From: Casimicrobium huifangae
GTDB taxonomy: Bacteria; Pseudomonadota; Gammaproteobacteria; Burkholderiales; Casimicrobiaceae
Assembly (NCBI RefSeq): GCF_009746125.1
Contig: NZ_CP041352.1
Coordinates: forward strand, 1,658,436 to 1,722,435
Direction of reading: 5' to 3'
Length of the DNA stretch: 64,000 bases
Positions within the stretch are counted from its first letter, which is position 1. The number at the start of each line of letters is the position of its first letter. Of this stretch, positions 52,144-62,937 are shown piece by piece. The translations under genes and the position numbers were made by a program. The notes below the pieces were generated by a model, which ran no database searches, was not told the DNA's origin, and saw only the letters and a program-made list of their open reading frames with translations.

Positions 52144-53277
52144 ATGAACAAGAAACTCGCACAGGCGATGGGCCTGACAGCAGCACTGCTGGCAGCGTCT
52201 GCCTATGCACAGAACATCAAAGTGGCGCAAGTCGTCGAGCTGTCGGGCGGCGGCACCGCAGCGGGCACCATGTATCGCAACGGGGCCAAGCTGGCGATCA
52301 ACGAAATCAACGCTGCGGGCGGCGTGATGGGCAAAAAGATCGAATCGGTCGAAATGGACACCCAGTCGCAGCCCGCCATTGCCAAGGCGATGACCGTCAA
52401 GGCCATTGACGAGAAAGTCACTGCCATTTTTGGCCCGGTATTCTCCGGTTCCATTCTGGTCAGCCAGACCGAGAGCCAGAAGGCCAATATCCCCAACTTC
52501 ACCGGTGGTGAGGCGTCGAATGTGACGGCCCAGGGCAATCCGTACATCTTCCGCTCCTCGTTCAATCAGGCGATGGGCATGCCGAAAGTGGCGAACTATC
52601 TGGCCAACGATCTCAAGGCGAAGTCGGTCGCCGTGGTGTTTGTCAACAATGACTTCGGCAAGGGTGGTCGTGACGCCATCATCAAGGAGCTCGGTGCCCG
52701 CAATGTCAAGGTTGCGGCCGATATTTCCACCGATCCGGGCCAGGTCGACATGTCCTCTGCCGTGCTGCGTGCCAAGCAGGCCAACGCCGATGCGCTGTTC
52801 GCCTACCTTAACGAGGAAGAATCAGCTCGCCTGCTGAAAGAGCTGCGCAAACAGGGCTACGACAAGCCGATGGTTGGTGAAACCACGCTGATGGGCGCCA
52901 AGGTGATTGAGCTTGCCGGCTCTGCAGCCAACGGTGTGCGCGGCCATGTGGGCCTGACGGCAGACGCCCCGATGTTCAAGGACTTCGGCGCCAAGTTCGA
53001 GAAAGAATTCAAGACCAAGCCGGATCACAACGGCATCAAGGGCTACTTCTCGGCCTACATGCTGAAGGCTGCGATCGAAAAGGCCAAGAGCACCGACGGC
53101 AAGGCGATTGCCGCTGCGATGAAGAACGCCTGCTTCAAGGTCAAGGACAATCCCGGCATCCTGCTTGACGTCTGCTTCGACGACAAGGGTGACATCGACC
53201 GTGAGAGCTTCCTGGTCGAAGTGAAGGATGGCAAGCAGGTAGTGACGCAAACGCTGCCGATGCTGAACAAGCGCTGA
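52144..53277 (+). CDS. ABC transporter substrate-binding protein (LivK type)
   Basis: 377 residues with a signal peptide (GLTAALLAASAYAQN). VVELSGGGTAAGTMYRNGAK, AINEINAAGGVMGKKIESVE, GPVFSGSILVSQTES and AVVFVNNDFGKGGRDAIIKE are the type-I periplasmic receptor pattern. The gene closes the importer operon and is followed by a terminator. The ligand is probably an acid of the protocatechuate/shikimate group (inference). Confidence 0.92.
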   Translation: MNKKLAQAMGLTAALLAASAYAQNIKVAQVVELSGGGTAAGTMYRNGAKLAINEINAAGGVMGKKIESVEMDTQSQPAIAKAMTVKAIDEKVTAIFGPVFSGSILVSQTESQKANIPNFTGGEASNVTAQGNPYIFRSSFNQAMGMPKVANYLANDLKAKSVAVVFVNNDFGKGGRDAIIKELGARNVKVAADISTDPGQVDMSSAVLRAKQANADALFAYLNEEESARLLKELRKQGYDKPMVGETTLMGAKVIELAGSAANGVRGHVGLTADAPMFKDFGAKFEKEFKTKPDHNGIKGYFSAYMLKAAIEKAKSTDGKAIAAAMKNACFKVKDNPGILLDVCFDDKGDIDRESFLVEVKDGKQVVTQTLPMLNKR

Positions 53278-53296
53278 TCACCAGTCGCTGACACAA

Positions 53297-53322
53297 AAAA
53301 GGCTCGCTTCGGCGGGCCTTTT
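53297..53322 (+). terminator. Rho-independent terminator after the receptor gene
   Basis: AAAAGGCTCGC, TTCG loop closed by C-G, then GCGGGCCTTTT: an 11-bp stem with one T-G wobble and a stable UUCG-type loop, 19 bp after the stop. Confidence 0.9.
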
Positions 53323-53399
53323 CTTCATTGGCGATTGCCAGCGAGCCGCCAATGGCACTTTCGAGCGGGCAATCGAAACGCGACTTCTACAATCGTTGC

Positions 53400-54080
53400 A
53401 TGATCGACAAAACGCAAGCTTCGGTCGCAACGGCGGTTGCGGATGTTCCGGATGGTGCCACCGTAATGATTGGTGGCTTTGGCGGGGCCGGCATGCCGGT
53501 GGCGCTGGTTGATGGCCTGATTGTCCAGGGGGCGCGTGATCTCACTATCGTGGCCAACAATGCTGGCAATGGCGAAACCGGAATCGCCGCACTGCTCAAG
53601 GCAGGGCGGGTGCGCAAGGTGATCTGCTCGTTTCCGCGGCAGGCCGACTCCTACGTGTTCGATGCGCTGTATCGAGCCGGCAAGGTTGAGCTGGAGCTGG
53701 TGCCGCAGGGCAATCTGGCCGAACGCATCCGCGCTGCCGGCGCCGGTATCGGTGGCTTCTTTACCCGCGTGGGTTACGGTACGCCGCTCGCCGCCGGCAA
53801 GGAAGTGCGCGAGATTGACGGCCAGATGTATGTCTACGAGTCGCCGATCCGCGCCGACTTCGCGTTGATCAAGGCCGAGCTGGGCGATCGCTGGGGCAAC
53901 CTTACCTATCGCAAGTCAGCACGCAACTTTGGTCCGCTGATGGCGATGGCGGCGACTGTGACGATCGCTTCGGTGCACGAGGTGGTGCCGCTCGGTGACA
54001 TCCATCCCGAGCACGTGGTGACGCCCGGTATCTTCGTGCAGCGTATTGTCGAAGTGCAGCGGATGGAGATGGCGGCATGA
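53400..54080 (+). CDS. pcaI: 3-oxoacid (3-oxoadipate) CoA-transferase subunit A
   Basis: 226 residues. MIGGFGGAGMPVALVDGLI near the start is the CoA-transferase family I alpha motif; GFFTRVGYGTPLAAGKEVRE and the end HPEHVVTPGIFVQRIVEV match PcaI/ScoA. ATG 53400 is chosen for length; a longer frame upstream has no family support. It overlaps subunit B by 4 bp, and the thiolase follows, so 3-oxoadipate is the likely substrate. Confidence 0.88.
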   Translation: MIDKTQASVATAVADVPDGATVMIGGFGGAGMPVALVDGLIVQGARDLTIVANNAGNGETGIAALLKAGRVRKVICSFPRQADSYVFDALYRAGKVELELVPQGNLAERIRAAGAGIGGFFTRVGYGTPLAAGKEVREIDGQMYVYESPIRADFALIKAELGDRWGNLTYRKSARNFGPLMAMAATVTIASVHEVVPLGDIHPEHVVTPGIFVQRIVEVQRMEMAA

Positions 54081-54718
54081 GTTACCAGCGCCTCAGCCGT
54101 GACCAGCTCGCTGCGCGCATCGCGCGTGACATGCCCGACGGCGCCTACGTGAACCTTGGCATCGGCATGCCGACGCTGGTGGCCAACCACCTGCCACTTG
54201 ATCGCGAAATCATCCTGCAGAGCGAGAACGGCCTGCTCGGTATGGGGCCGGCGCCGGTGCCGAATGAGGTGGACTTTGATCTGATCAATGCCGGCAAGCA
54301 ACCGGTGACGCTCTTGCGCGGCGGCTCGTACTTTCACAGCGCCGACTCATTTGCGATGATGCGCGCCGGACACCTCGATATTTCCGTGCTCGGTGCCTTT
54401 CAGGTCGCAGCAAACGGTGATCTGGCCAACTGGCACACAGGCAATGCCGACGATATTCCGGCGGTGGGCGGTGCGATGGATCTGGCCGTTGGCGCCAAGC
54501 AGACCTGGGTGATGATGGAGCATTTCACCCGAGATGGCCAGTGCAAACTGGTCGAACGCTGCAGTTATCCGCTGACCGGCCTTGCCTGTGTGACCCGTGT
54601 CTACACGGACCTCGCGGTCGTTGATGTCACCGCCAACGGCTTTGCGCTGGTCGAAACTGTTGATGGCCTGTCGCGTAGCGAGCTGGAAGCGCGCTCCGGC
54701 CTCTCATTTGTCGCCTGA
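54077..54718 (+). CDS. pcaJ: 3-oxoacid (3-oxoadipate) CoA-transferase subunit B
   Basis: 213 residues. LQSENGLLGMGPAPVPNEVD holds the Glu that forms the CoA thioester; GMPTLVANHLPLDREIILQ and HLDISVLGAFQVAANGDLAN are typical. Works with subunit A, moving CoA from succinyl-CoA to 3-oxoadipate. Thiolase gene follows after 31 bp. Confidence 0.9.
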   Translation: MSYQRLSRDQLAARIARDMPDGAYVNLGIGMPTLVANHLPLDREIILQSENGLLGMGPAPVPNEVDFDLINAGKQPVTLLRGGSYFHSADSFAMMRAGHLDISVLGAFQVAANGDLANWHTGNADDIPAVGGAMDLAVGAKQTWVMMEHFTRDGQCKLVERCSYPLTGLACVTRVYTDLAVVDVTANGFALVETVDGLSRSELEARSGLSFVA

Positions 54719-54749
54719 CTACTCACCACTTTTTGAACGAGCTGCTGCC

Positions 54750-55952
<1,203 letters not shown>

Positions 55953-56119
55953 GGCTGTGGCCCTTGTGCCCTGATTGCCCATCGAGGCAGTCAACTCGTC
56001 AGTACCACGGCGCCTGACAGCTAACTGACCACTGAATGGGTGACACTGCGAAGGTTGCCACGCGCCTTGGCGCGTGCTTTTTCGCATGTCAGATACCAAG
56101 TTGTTTCAGGAGGAACTTG

Positions 56120-57103
56120 ATGAATCGCTTTGCCCGACTGTTTTCCCGCACCGCGCTGGCTGTTGCATTCGCCACAGCTGCAGTGGCCGGGCACGCCCAG
56201 GACGCAGCCAGCTATCCGAACAAACCGGTCAAGATCATCGTGCCGTTTGCACCCGGTGGAGGATCGGACTTCATGGGGCGTCTGCTGGCCAAGCAGCTGA
56301 CTGAAAAACTCGGCCAGCCGTTCATCGTTGAGAACAAACCCGGCGCTGGCGGCAACCTCGGTGCCGAGATCGCCGTGAAGTCGCCGGCTGACGGCTACAC
56401 GCTGATGCTCACCGCCGCCAGCTACACGGTCAATCCGTTTGTCTACAAGGTGCCGTTCGACTCGCTGAAGGACATCACGCCGATCGCGCAGTTGGCGCGC
56501 GGGCCGTTCATCATCGCCGTCACGCCGTCGCTGCCCGCAAAGACGCTCAAGGAGCTGGTTGATCTGGCGAAAAAGCAGCCGGGCAAGCTCTCATACGCAT
56601 CGGCCGGCAGCGGCAGCATCACCCATGTGGCGAGCGAATATTTCATGGACCAGGCCGGCATTGACGTCGTCCATGTTCCGTACAAAGGCACCTCGCCCGC
56701 ACTGACTGACACCATCGCTGGCAACACGCAGATCGTGTTCGGCACCGTGGCGTCCACCATTCCGCACGTCAAGGGCGGCAAGCTGCGCGCACTCGCGGTC
56801 AGCACGCCGAAGCGACTGCCAGCCCTGCCCGATGTGCCGACCGCGATGGAGCTTGGCTACAAGGACTATCAAGTCGTCAACTGGCACGGTCTGATCGGCC
56901 CCAAAGGCATGCCGGCCGACATCGTTGCCAAACTCAACAAAGCGGTCAACGAGACGATGGGCGCCAAGTCGATGGAGTCCAATCTTGAGAGCGACGGCCT
57001 GACAGCGTCGCCGGGAACGGCGGCAGACTTTGGCGCGCAGCTCGCGTCTGAAAGTGCTCGCTGGGGCGCCATCGTCAAGAAGCGCAACATCAAGGCGGAA
57101 TAG
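56120..57103 (+). CDS. TctC/Bug-family solute receptor
   Basis: 327 residues with signal peptide (cleavage near GHAQ). SYPNKPVKIIVPFAPGGGSD, GQPFIVENKPGAGGNLGAEI and SAGSGSITHVASEYFMDQ are the Bug-receptor pattern. AGGAGG lies before ATG 56120. No membrane subunits are near. Placed after pcaF, so an aromatic or dicarboxylic ligand is possible. Confidence 0.9.
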   Translation: MNRFARLFSRTALAVAFATAAVAGHAQDAASYPNKPVKIIVPFAPGGGSDFMGRLLAKQLTEKLGQPFIVENKPGAGGNLGAEIAVKSPADGYTLMLTAASYTVNPFVYKVPFDSLKDITPIAQLARGPFIIAVTPSLPAKTLKELVDLAKKQPGKLSYASAGSGSITHVASEYFMDQAGIDVVHVPYKGTSPALTDTIAGNTQIVFGTVASTIPHVKGGKLRALAVSTPKRLPALPDVPTAMELGYKDYQVVNWHGLIGPKGMPADIVAKLNKAVNETMGAKSMESNLESDGLTASPGTAADFGAQLASESARWGAIVKKRNIKAE

Positions 57104-57251
57104 CGATCAGCTTTTTCGCGAAAGCCCCATTCGAATTGGGCTGGATGGTCGATTCAGCCCAGAGTCGGTTTGTGGCGAAAATGTCTGGTGAGCCCGGTGC
57201 TGTTGCCGGTTTCAACAGAAAGCTGACCTGACCGACGTCTGGTTTGCCTGT

Positions 57252-58163
57252 CTACGACGACATCCTTGCCAGCACGTCGGCCCGGGTCGGCGCGCCAATC
57301 CGGCCGCCGAACACCTCGCACTTGAGGCTTGCCGCAACGCAGGAAAAGCGTGCCGCATCGGCCGCGCTCTGGCCCTCGGCAAGCGCCAGCGCATAGGCAC
57401 CGTGGAACACATCGCCGGCGCCCAGCGTGTCAATGGCGTTGACCTTGACGCCCGCAGCGTGCCCCACCTTGCCGTCCTGCAGCCAGTAGAAGCCTTCCGC
57501 GCCTCGCGTCACGCCGACGAAGGCGTGCGGCAGGGCCGCCTGGGCGCGCACCAACTGTCCACCCGCGTCGCCGGTGCCAACGTGGGCGTCGAGCCCGGTT
57601 TCGCTGTACAGCACATGCGTCGCCCGTTGCGCCAGATCCTCGAGCACGCCGGGCGCGCCGACCTCGGCATCGAGAATCGCCGGGATGCCAGCCGCGCGCG
57701 CGGCGTCGAGCACCGCCGCTGCGCCCTCGGGCCAGCGCACTTCGGTCAGCACGGTGGCGAACTCGCCGGCGCGGATGCGCTCCAGCGGCAGCCATGAAGC
57801 CTCAGTCGGCATGGCCGGGTCGTGACGCGGAATCACGATGCGTTCGCCATCGCCGTCCACCACCACGGTGCAGAACGAGCCCTTGACGCCTGTGACCAGC
57901 CGCACGCCAGAGCAATCGAGCCCGGCTTCGGTGAGCGATTTGATCGCGGCGTGACCATTGGCGTCATCGCCGACCCGCGCCCAGAACGCTGCCTTGCCAC
58001 CCAGTCTGACCACGGCGCAGGCAGCGGTGGCGCTCATGCCATCACCAATCTGGATGGCGATGTCCGGGATGATCTTGGCCGAGCCACGCGGCAGATGCGC
58101 CACGCGGAAGATGGTGGTCCACGCGCAGGCGCCGACGCAGAGAATGGGTTTGCTGGCAGTCAC
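57252..58163 (-). CDS. PfkB-family carbohydrate kinase
   Basis: 303 residues. The first PfkB signature region is IGDGMSATAACAVVRLGGKA; the second, NAIDTLGAGDVFHGAYALAL, holds the catalytic Asp. The end FGGRIGAPTRADVL is usual for ribokinase relatives. It phosphorylates a sugar or nucleoside; substrate unknown. It is convergent with the Bug receptor. Confidence 0.9.
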   Translation of the reverse strand: MTASKPILCVGACAWTTIFRVAHLPRGSAKIIPDIAIQIGDGMSATAACAVVRLGGKAAFWARVGDDANGHAAIKSLTEAGLDCSGVRLVTGVKGSFCTVVVDGDGERIVIPRHDPAMPTEASWLPLERIRAGEFATVLTEVRWPEGAAAVLDAARAAGIPAILDAEVGAPGVLEDLAQRATHVLYSETGLDAHVGTGDAGGQLVRAQAALPHAFVGVTRGAEGFYWLQDGKVGHAAGVKVNAIDTLGAGDVFHGAYALALAEGQSAADAARFSCVAASLKCEVFGGRIGAPTRADVLARMSS

Positions 58164-58321
58164 GTTGTTGAATCGAAAGGATGTTGCAAATTGCCGTGCG
58201 GACGACGCGTTTTGTCCGCCGAGCTTAACGGCCTGACGATGTTATGCACGAACGCTGTCGTACGCCGCGCGTGTCGCGAGATGGCCTTGACTCGTCATTG
58301 ATTTCTCCAACGGCGTTCATG

Positions 58322-58345
58322 GTTCGACAGGCTCACCACGAACGG
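58322..58345. repeat. Copy of the widespread TTCGACAGGCTCA repeat
   Basis: GTTCGACAGGCTCACCACGA followed by ACGG, with GTTCG/CGAAC ends pairing. This short interspersed sequence is seen in many unrelated bacterial genomes. It lies in the 207-bp gap between the kinase and the MFS gene, which otherwise shows nothing. Confidence 0.6.
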
Positions 58346-58370
58346 AGAATTGAAGGCCATCCGTGCGGTA

Positions 58371-59669
58371 TCAAATGTCGCTGCGCGCAGCTGCCCGCAG
58401 CGTGGCGCCGCGATGCGCTGGCGGCAGCCCGGTCGCGAACACGGCGCTGCCGGCGAACAGCAGGGCGGAGATCCCCAGCGGCGCCACGACCGCGCCAAAC
58501 GCGACCGGCACCACCACCGAGACACTGTTGCTCAATACCGAGCGCAGGCCCACTGCCTCGCCGCCGCGTCCGGCCGGCGATGCTGCGTGCAGCAGTGACA
58601 GCAGATTGGGCTGGCTCATGCCGACTGCAGCGCCGAAGATCAGGCCAAGCGTCATCAGCATCGGGGCCACCGCCGCCCACGGCAGCGCAATGAACACGCA
58701 CACGATGACCGCCAGCGACACGCGCAGAATCTGCCACTCGTTGGCCCGCTGCGAGAGCCAGGGCATGGCAGCGCGTGCCGCAAAAGTCCCCACCGCAAAC
58801 AGCGAGAACACGGTGCCAATGACCGATGCCGAGTAGCCCAGACGCACACCGAGCACCGGCAGCATCACGATGAACAGATCCCACGACGACGCGGTGATCA
58901 TGTTCACCCAATAGATGCGGCGCATCTCAGGGATCGCCAGCAAGTCCAGCACACGCGGCTTCTGCTGCACCTCCCTGACGTCGTCTTCCTCATTGCTCGC
59001 GACTTCGGCTTCGGGGTCGGCGTGCGGTCCCGGCAGGCCTTTGGTGCGGGTGTAGACCAGCCACGCCGCAGCACAGGCAAACACGGCGAGGGCCGCGAAG
59101 GCAGCGCGAAAGCTTAGTGCGTCGATCAGGACGCCAGCGATGAATGGGCCCAATGTGCTCGACGCCGAATGCCCGAGAGCGAACCAGCCGAAATTGGCGA
59201 GCCGCTCCGACGGTGACGCGTTCTCAACCAGATGACCGACGGTGTGTTGCGCAGCAACCGACAGCACATTGAAACCGAAGCCGATTGTGACTGCCATGAC
59301 CAGCAGCGTCGGCAAGGTCAGATACACGACCGGGAGCCACGCCCCGAACAGCACCAGCGAAATGCCCAGCCGCATCACGCGCGGCGCGCCCACGCGGTCT
59401 ACCCAGCGCCCGATCGCCAGCGACGTCAGCACCGGGATCGCCGAGAACAGCGCCATGAACACGCCCACCAGATATTCCGGGTTGCCGGTCTTCAGCACGT
59501 AGAGCGAGCCGGAAACGCGTCCACCCGACAGCGCCATGTGGCCAGTCAGGTTGATCAGGATGAGCGGGAGCAGAAACGGCGGAAACCGCGACGTGAGTGA
59601 AGCAAGCACTACGGCATTGTAGGCGTGTGGCTTGCGGTAGTTGAGCGTCGGTTTCTGTAGGAGCGGCAC
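58371..59669 (-). CDS. MFS transporter
   Basis: Up to 432 residues and about 12 membrane helices; FMALFSAIPVLTSLAIGRWV and the following DRVGAPRVMRLG loop are MFS features, and a charged loop (DPEAEVASNEEDDVREVQQK) separates the halves. The start is uncertain: the longest frame begins with a GTG inside the repeat at 59656-59678, and a GTG at 59609 just before the first helix is more likely. Substrate unknown. Confidence 0.82.
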   Translation of the reverse strand: MPLLQKPTLNYRKPHAYNAVVLASLTSRFPPFLLPLILINLTGHMALSGGRVSGSLYVLKTGNPEYLVGVFMALFSAIPVLTSLAIGRWVDRVGAPRVMRLGISLVLFGAWLPVVYLTLPTLLVMAVTIGFGFNVLSVAAQHTVGHLVENASPSERLANFGWFALGHSASSTLGPFIAGVLIDALSFRAAFAALAVFACAAAWLVYTRTKGLPGPHADPEAEVASNEEDDVREVQQKPRVLDLLAIPEMRRIYWVNMITASSWDLFIVMLPVLGVRLGYSASVIGTVFSLFAVGTFAARAAMPWLSQRANEWQILRVSLAVIVCVFIALPWAAVAPMLMTLGLIFGAAVGMSQPNLLSLLHAASPAGRGGEAVGLRSVLSNSVSVVVPVAFGAVVAPLGISALLFAGSAVFATGLPPAHRGATLRAAARSDI

Positions 59670-59725
59670 CGCCGCGACCTTGGCCTTTGCACCGCGAAGT
59701 GGGTCGCGGCATAGCCGCTCCTACA
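59656..59725. repeat. REP-like inverted repeat between MFS gene and recQ
   Basis: TGTAGGAGCGGC-ACC-GCCGCGAC (59656-59678) and the inverted GTCGCGGC-ATA-GCCGCTCCTACA (59703-59725), 24 bp apart. It closely resembles the REP elements of Pseudomonas and Xanthomonas (TGTAGGAGCGGC family). Confidence 0.75.
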
Positions 59726-59756
59726 ATACTGGTTACAAATTCAGTGTTCCGCCACC

Positions 59757-61598
59757 TTGTCCACTACCGCTCTCGACATCCTCAAGACCACCTTCGGCTA
59801 TCCGTCGTTCCGCGGACCACAGGCAGACATCATCGATCACGTTGGCGGTGGCGGAGATGCGCTGGTGCTGATGCCGACCGGCGGCGGCAAATCACTCTGT
59901 TATCAAATCCCGGCACTGTTGCGTGACGGCGTGGCCATCGTCGTCTCGCCGCTGATCGCGCTGATGCAGGATCAGGTAGATGCGCTGCGCGAGCTGGGCA
60001 TCACAGCATCATTTCTGAATTCGTCGCTGAGCGGCGAAGAGGCGAATCGCGTCGAGCGCCAGATGCTCGCCGGCGACATCAAGCTGCTGTACGTGGCGCC
60101 GGAGCGCCTGATCACCTCGCGCTTCCTCGATCTGCTTGATCGCCTGCGCGACGATGGCAAGCTCTCGCTGTTCGCCATCGATGAAGCACATTGCGTGTCG
60201 CAGTGGGGGCATGATTTCCGCTCCGACTACCTCGAACTGGCGGTGCTTGCTGCACGCTATCCGGGTGTGCCGCGCATTGCGCTCACCGCGACAGCCGATG
60301 CGCTGACCCGTGTCGAAATCCGCGCCCGGCTCAAGCTTGATGACGCTCGCGAGTTTGTCTCCAGCTTCGACCGACCGAACATTCGCTACCTGATCACGGA
60401 GCGCGTTGACGAACGCGCCCAGTTGCGCGCCTTCCTGCGCGAACACGCAGGCGAATCGGGCATCGTCTATTGCCTGTCGCGCAAGAAGGTCGACGCGACG
60501 GCCGACTGGCTCAATGCCGAGATGACCAAGGCACTGCCGTATCACGCAGGCATGGACCAGGACGTGCGCCGGCGCAACCAGTCGCGCTTCCTGCGCGAGG
60601 AGGGCATCGTGATGGTGGCAACCATCGCGTTTGGCATGGGCATCGACAAACCCGATGTGCGCTTCGTGGCGCATCTCGATTTGCCCAAGAGCGTCGAGGG
60701 CTACTACCAGGAGACCGGGCGCGCAGGCCGCGACGGCGACGAGTCCGAGGCGCTGATGATCTACGGTCTCGCCGACGTCGTGCAACAGCGGCGCTTCATC
60801 GAGCAGAGCGAAGCAAGCGAGGAATTCAAGCGCGCGGGCCGCGCCAAGCTGGACGCGCTGCTGGGGCTTTGCGAGACAACGGCCTGCCGCCGAGGCCGCC
60901 TATTGGCTTACTTCGGCGAGACGCAACCTGAGGGGCACGCCTGCGGCAACTGCGACACCTGTCTTAACCCGCCACAAACCTGGGACGCCACCGAACTGGT
61001 GCGCATGGCGCTATCGGCCATCTATCGCACCGGCCAGCGCTACGGTGCCACTTACGTTATCGAAGTGCTCATGGGCAAGACCACGACCCAGATGCGCGAC
61101 CGTGGTCACGACACCTCGCCAGTGCACGGCATCGGCAAGGAGCACGACGAAGCGACGTGGCGCAATGTGTTCCGGCAGATCGTGACGCACGGCTGGGCTG
61201 AGATCGACGTCGAGGCGTATGGCGCGCTGCATCTGACGCCTGCCGCGCGCCCTGTGCTGCGCGGCGAAGTGCCAGCGATGCTGCGCCAACAACTGGCAGT
61301 TGCGGCGAGCAAGACCAAGAGCAAACGCGGCAGCAAGGCGAAGATCGGCAAGGACGGCAAGGTGGAAGCAGACCTCACCACTGACGACGAAGCCCTCTAC
61401 GAAAAGCTCAAGGCCTGGCGCCTCGACACCGCCAGAGAAGAAAACGTCCCGGCGTTTGTCATCCTGCACGATAGCGTGCTGCGCGAGATAGCGCGGTCAC
61501 GGCCGCGAGACAAGGTTGCGCTATCCGCAATCAGCGGGATTGGCGAGAGCAAGTTGGCGCGGTTTGGCGAGGCGTTGGTGGGGATCGTCGCGGGGTAG
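59757..61598 (+). CDS. recQ: ATP-dependent DNA helicase RecQ
   Basis: 613 residues. Helicase motifs: [19 protein letters not shown] (I), [17 protein letters not shown] (II, DEAH), [11 protein letters not shown] (III), [18 protein letters not shown] (IV), [20 protein letters not shown] (V), [16 protein letters not shown] (VI). A zinc-binding RQC region follows ([22 protein letters not shown]), then a Lys-rich linker and a C-terminal HRDC domain. TTG start at 59757; a REP-like repeat lies upstream. Its TAG stop lies inside another repeat. Confidence 0.95.
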   Translation: MSTTALDILKTTFGYPSFRGPQADIIDHVGGGGDALVLMPTGGGKSLCYQIPALLRDGVAIVVSPLIALMQDQVDALRELGITASFLNSSLSGEEANRVERQMLAGDIKLLYVAPERLITSRFLDLLDRLRDDGKLSLFAIDEAHCVSQWGHDFRSDYLELAVLAARYPGVPRIALTATADALTRVEIRARLKLDDAREFVSSFDRPNIRYLITERVDERAQLRAFLREHAGESGIVYCLSRKKVDATADWLNAEMTKALPYHAGMDQDVRRRNQSRFLREEGIVMVATIAFGMGIDKPDVRFVAHLDLPKSVEGYYQETGRAGRDGDESEALMIYGLADVVQQRRFIEQSEASEEFKRAGRAKLDALLGLCETTACRRGRLLAYFGETQPEGHACGNCDTCLNPPQTWDATELVRMALSAIYRTGQRYGATYVIEVLMGKTTTQMRDRGHDTSPVHGIGKEHDEATWRNVFRQIVTHGWAEIDVEAYGALHLTPAARPVLRGEVPAMLRQQLAVAASKTKSKRGSKAKIGKDGKVEADLTTDDEALYEKLKAWRLDTAREENVPAFVILHDSVLREIARSRPRDKVALSAISGIGESKLARFGEALVGIVAG

Positions 61599-61622
61599 GG
61601 CGGAACGCTTGCGGTTCCGCGG
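61595..61622. repeat. Single REP-like element overlapping the recQ stop
   Basis: GTAGGGCGGAACGCTTGCGG then TTCCGC. It differs by one base (C to T in the loop) from the left unit of the pair at 19676-19702. The recQ TAG is bases 2-4 of the repeat. Confidence 0.72.
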
Positions 61623-61706
61623 GATGCGTTGGTGTTTCGTGTAGTGGTTGAAGTGCCTGCGGCGAGGATATGAGGTGAAACCTCTCAGGTTTCGCCCATC
61701 GAGCTA

Positions 61707-62615
61707 TCAGGTCGCTTGTGTCATGCTCACCACTGATCTCTTCGTTAAGTTGGCTAGCTTTCGATTTCGCTTTTGCAACCCAATTCTTACGTCATCCCAT
61801 TCAAGTCCCAGAGGTACGGACTTTATTAGGCGTTGATCATCATCTAACTCGATCGCCGACAGGGTAGCAAGACTCTTGTCGTAAAGCTGCGCATACCTTG
61901 CATGCAGGGATTCGACATAATCTCTTGCTCCTACGACTTCCGCCTGGATGGTCCCTCTAGCGAAGCAATGTATCTCGCTGATCGCCTCTACGTATTGCCG
62001 TAACGCGTGAGGTATTTCAACCTCTAATGGCATTTCAGCCAAGATGTTTGCCTTAAACCTTCCGTCTTCACGCAATTTCTCGCGGGTTGCTACCAAGCGA
62101 ATGGAAAACTCCATGTAACGATGGTCTGGGCCGTCCTGCCACCGTGACTGATACGTTGTAAGGTGAATCGGAATACCCCTATGTTGAACATAGTTCCGTA
62201 GCGCCTCCATGAATCGGTACTCAAAGTGCGCGTCATATTGGTCGGCGCATTTCGCCTTAAGGCGTTCCTTTCGGGCATGGGATTCGTCGGCCGTTTCACC
62301 AATCATGTGCTGCGGGAGTTGATCCAGGTATAGACGCGCGGCGGAGAGAAAATTGACCAATCTCGCGTTCAGGGCAACACGATTTTCGAAGAACTTGTCA
62401 TACGTATCCAAATCCCGTACAGCGTTACTTAATACTTGAGTTAACGCTGTCTGCTCAAATTCGATGAAATTAGAAAGTAGGATTTCGTACTTTTCTTCGA
62501 TAGACAGTGCGTTGCGCAGAGTACTTTGTGATCGCTGTGCCTTGTGGAATTCATCGCGCGATATAGCGTATTCCGGCATCAGGGCCAACACTTGCTTTCG
62601 AACCAGATACTTCAT
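61707..62615 (-). CDS. Putative HEPN-domain protein
   Basis: 302 residues, mostly helical, no membrane segments or signal. FMEALRNYVQHRGIPIH contains Arg140-Asn141-x3-His145, the R-x4-H form of HEPN RNases. DNA is much more AT-rich than its surroundings (about 25 G/C in the 60 bases from 61741), suggesting import from elsewhere. It lies 13 bp downstream of an antitoxin gene on the same strand. Otherwise unrecognised; the motif alone is thin evidence. Confidence 0.5.
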   Translation of the reverse strand: MKYLVRKQVLALMPEYAISRDEFHKAQRSQSTLRNALSIEEKYEILLSNFIEFEQTALTQVLSNAVRDLDTYDKFFENRVALNARLVNFLSAARLYLDQLPQHMIGETADESHARKERLKAKCADQYDAHFEYRFMEALRNYVQHRGIPIHLTTYQSRWQDGPDHRYMEFSIRLVATREKLREDGRFKANILAEMPLEVEIPHALRQYVEAISEIHCFARGTIQAEVVGARDYVESLHARYAQLYDKSLATLSAIELDDDQRLIKSVPLGLEWDDVRIGLQKRNRKLANLTKRSVVSMTQAT

Positions 62616-62628
62616 CGGTGAACAGATT

Positions 62629-62928
62629 TCAGCGGGGTTGGATTGCAGTTGCGTGCAACTTAAGCCCCAGCGCGCTGACCACCTTCATGATCGTCGCAAA
62701 CTCCGGATTGCCTTCTAAGGACAGGGCCTTGTAAAGGCTCTCGCGCCCGAGCCCGGTATCGCGTGCGATTTGCGCCATGCCCTTTGCGCGGGCAATGTCG
62801 CCGAGCGCGGCAGCGATGAGCGACGGATCACCTTCCTCGAATGCAGCCTCAAGATATGCGGCGATATCGTCCTCGGTCTCAAGGTGCTCCGCAGGATCCC
62901 ACGGATGGGTTTTCAATGTGCTTGCCAT
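62629..62928 (-). CDS. HigA-type antitoxin (addiction-module antidote)
   Basis: 99 residues. N-terminal LETEDDIAAYLEAAFEEGDP and the helix-turn-helix MAQIARDTGLGRESLYKAL, with NPEFATIMKVVSALGLKL, match the putative addiction-module antidote family. Lies 9 bp after the toxin gene; toxin-first order is that of HigBA-like pairs. It should bind the toxin and repress its own promoter. Confidence 0.88.
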   Translation of the reverse strand: MASTLKTHPWDPAEHLETEDDIAAYLEAAFEEGDPSLIAAALGDIARAKGMAQIARDTGLGRESLYKALSLEGNPEFATIMKVVSALGLKLHATAIQPR

Positions 62929-62937
62929 GACGCTCTC

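Noticed and set aside
57123-57142. Near-palindrome AGCCCCATTCGAATTGGGCT as terminator
   Set aside because: The stem closes on a 4-base loop but there is no T-run in either direction, so it is not called a terminator.
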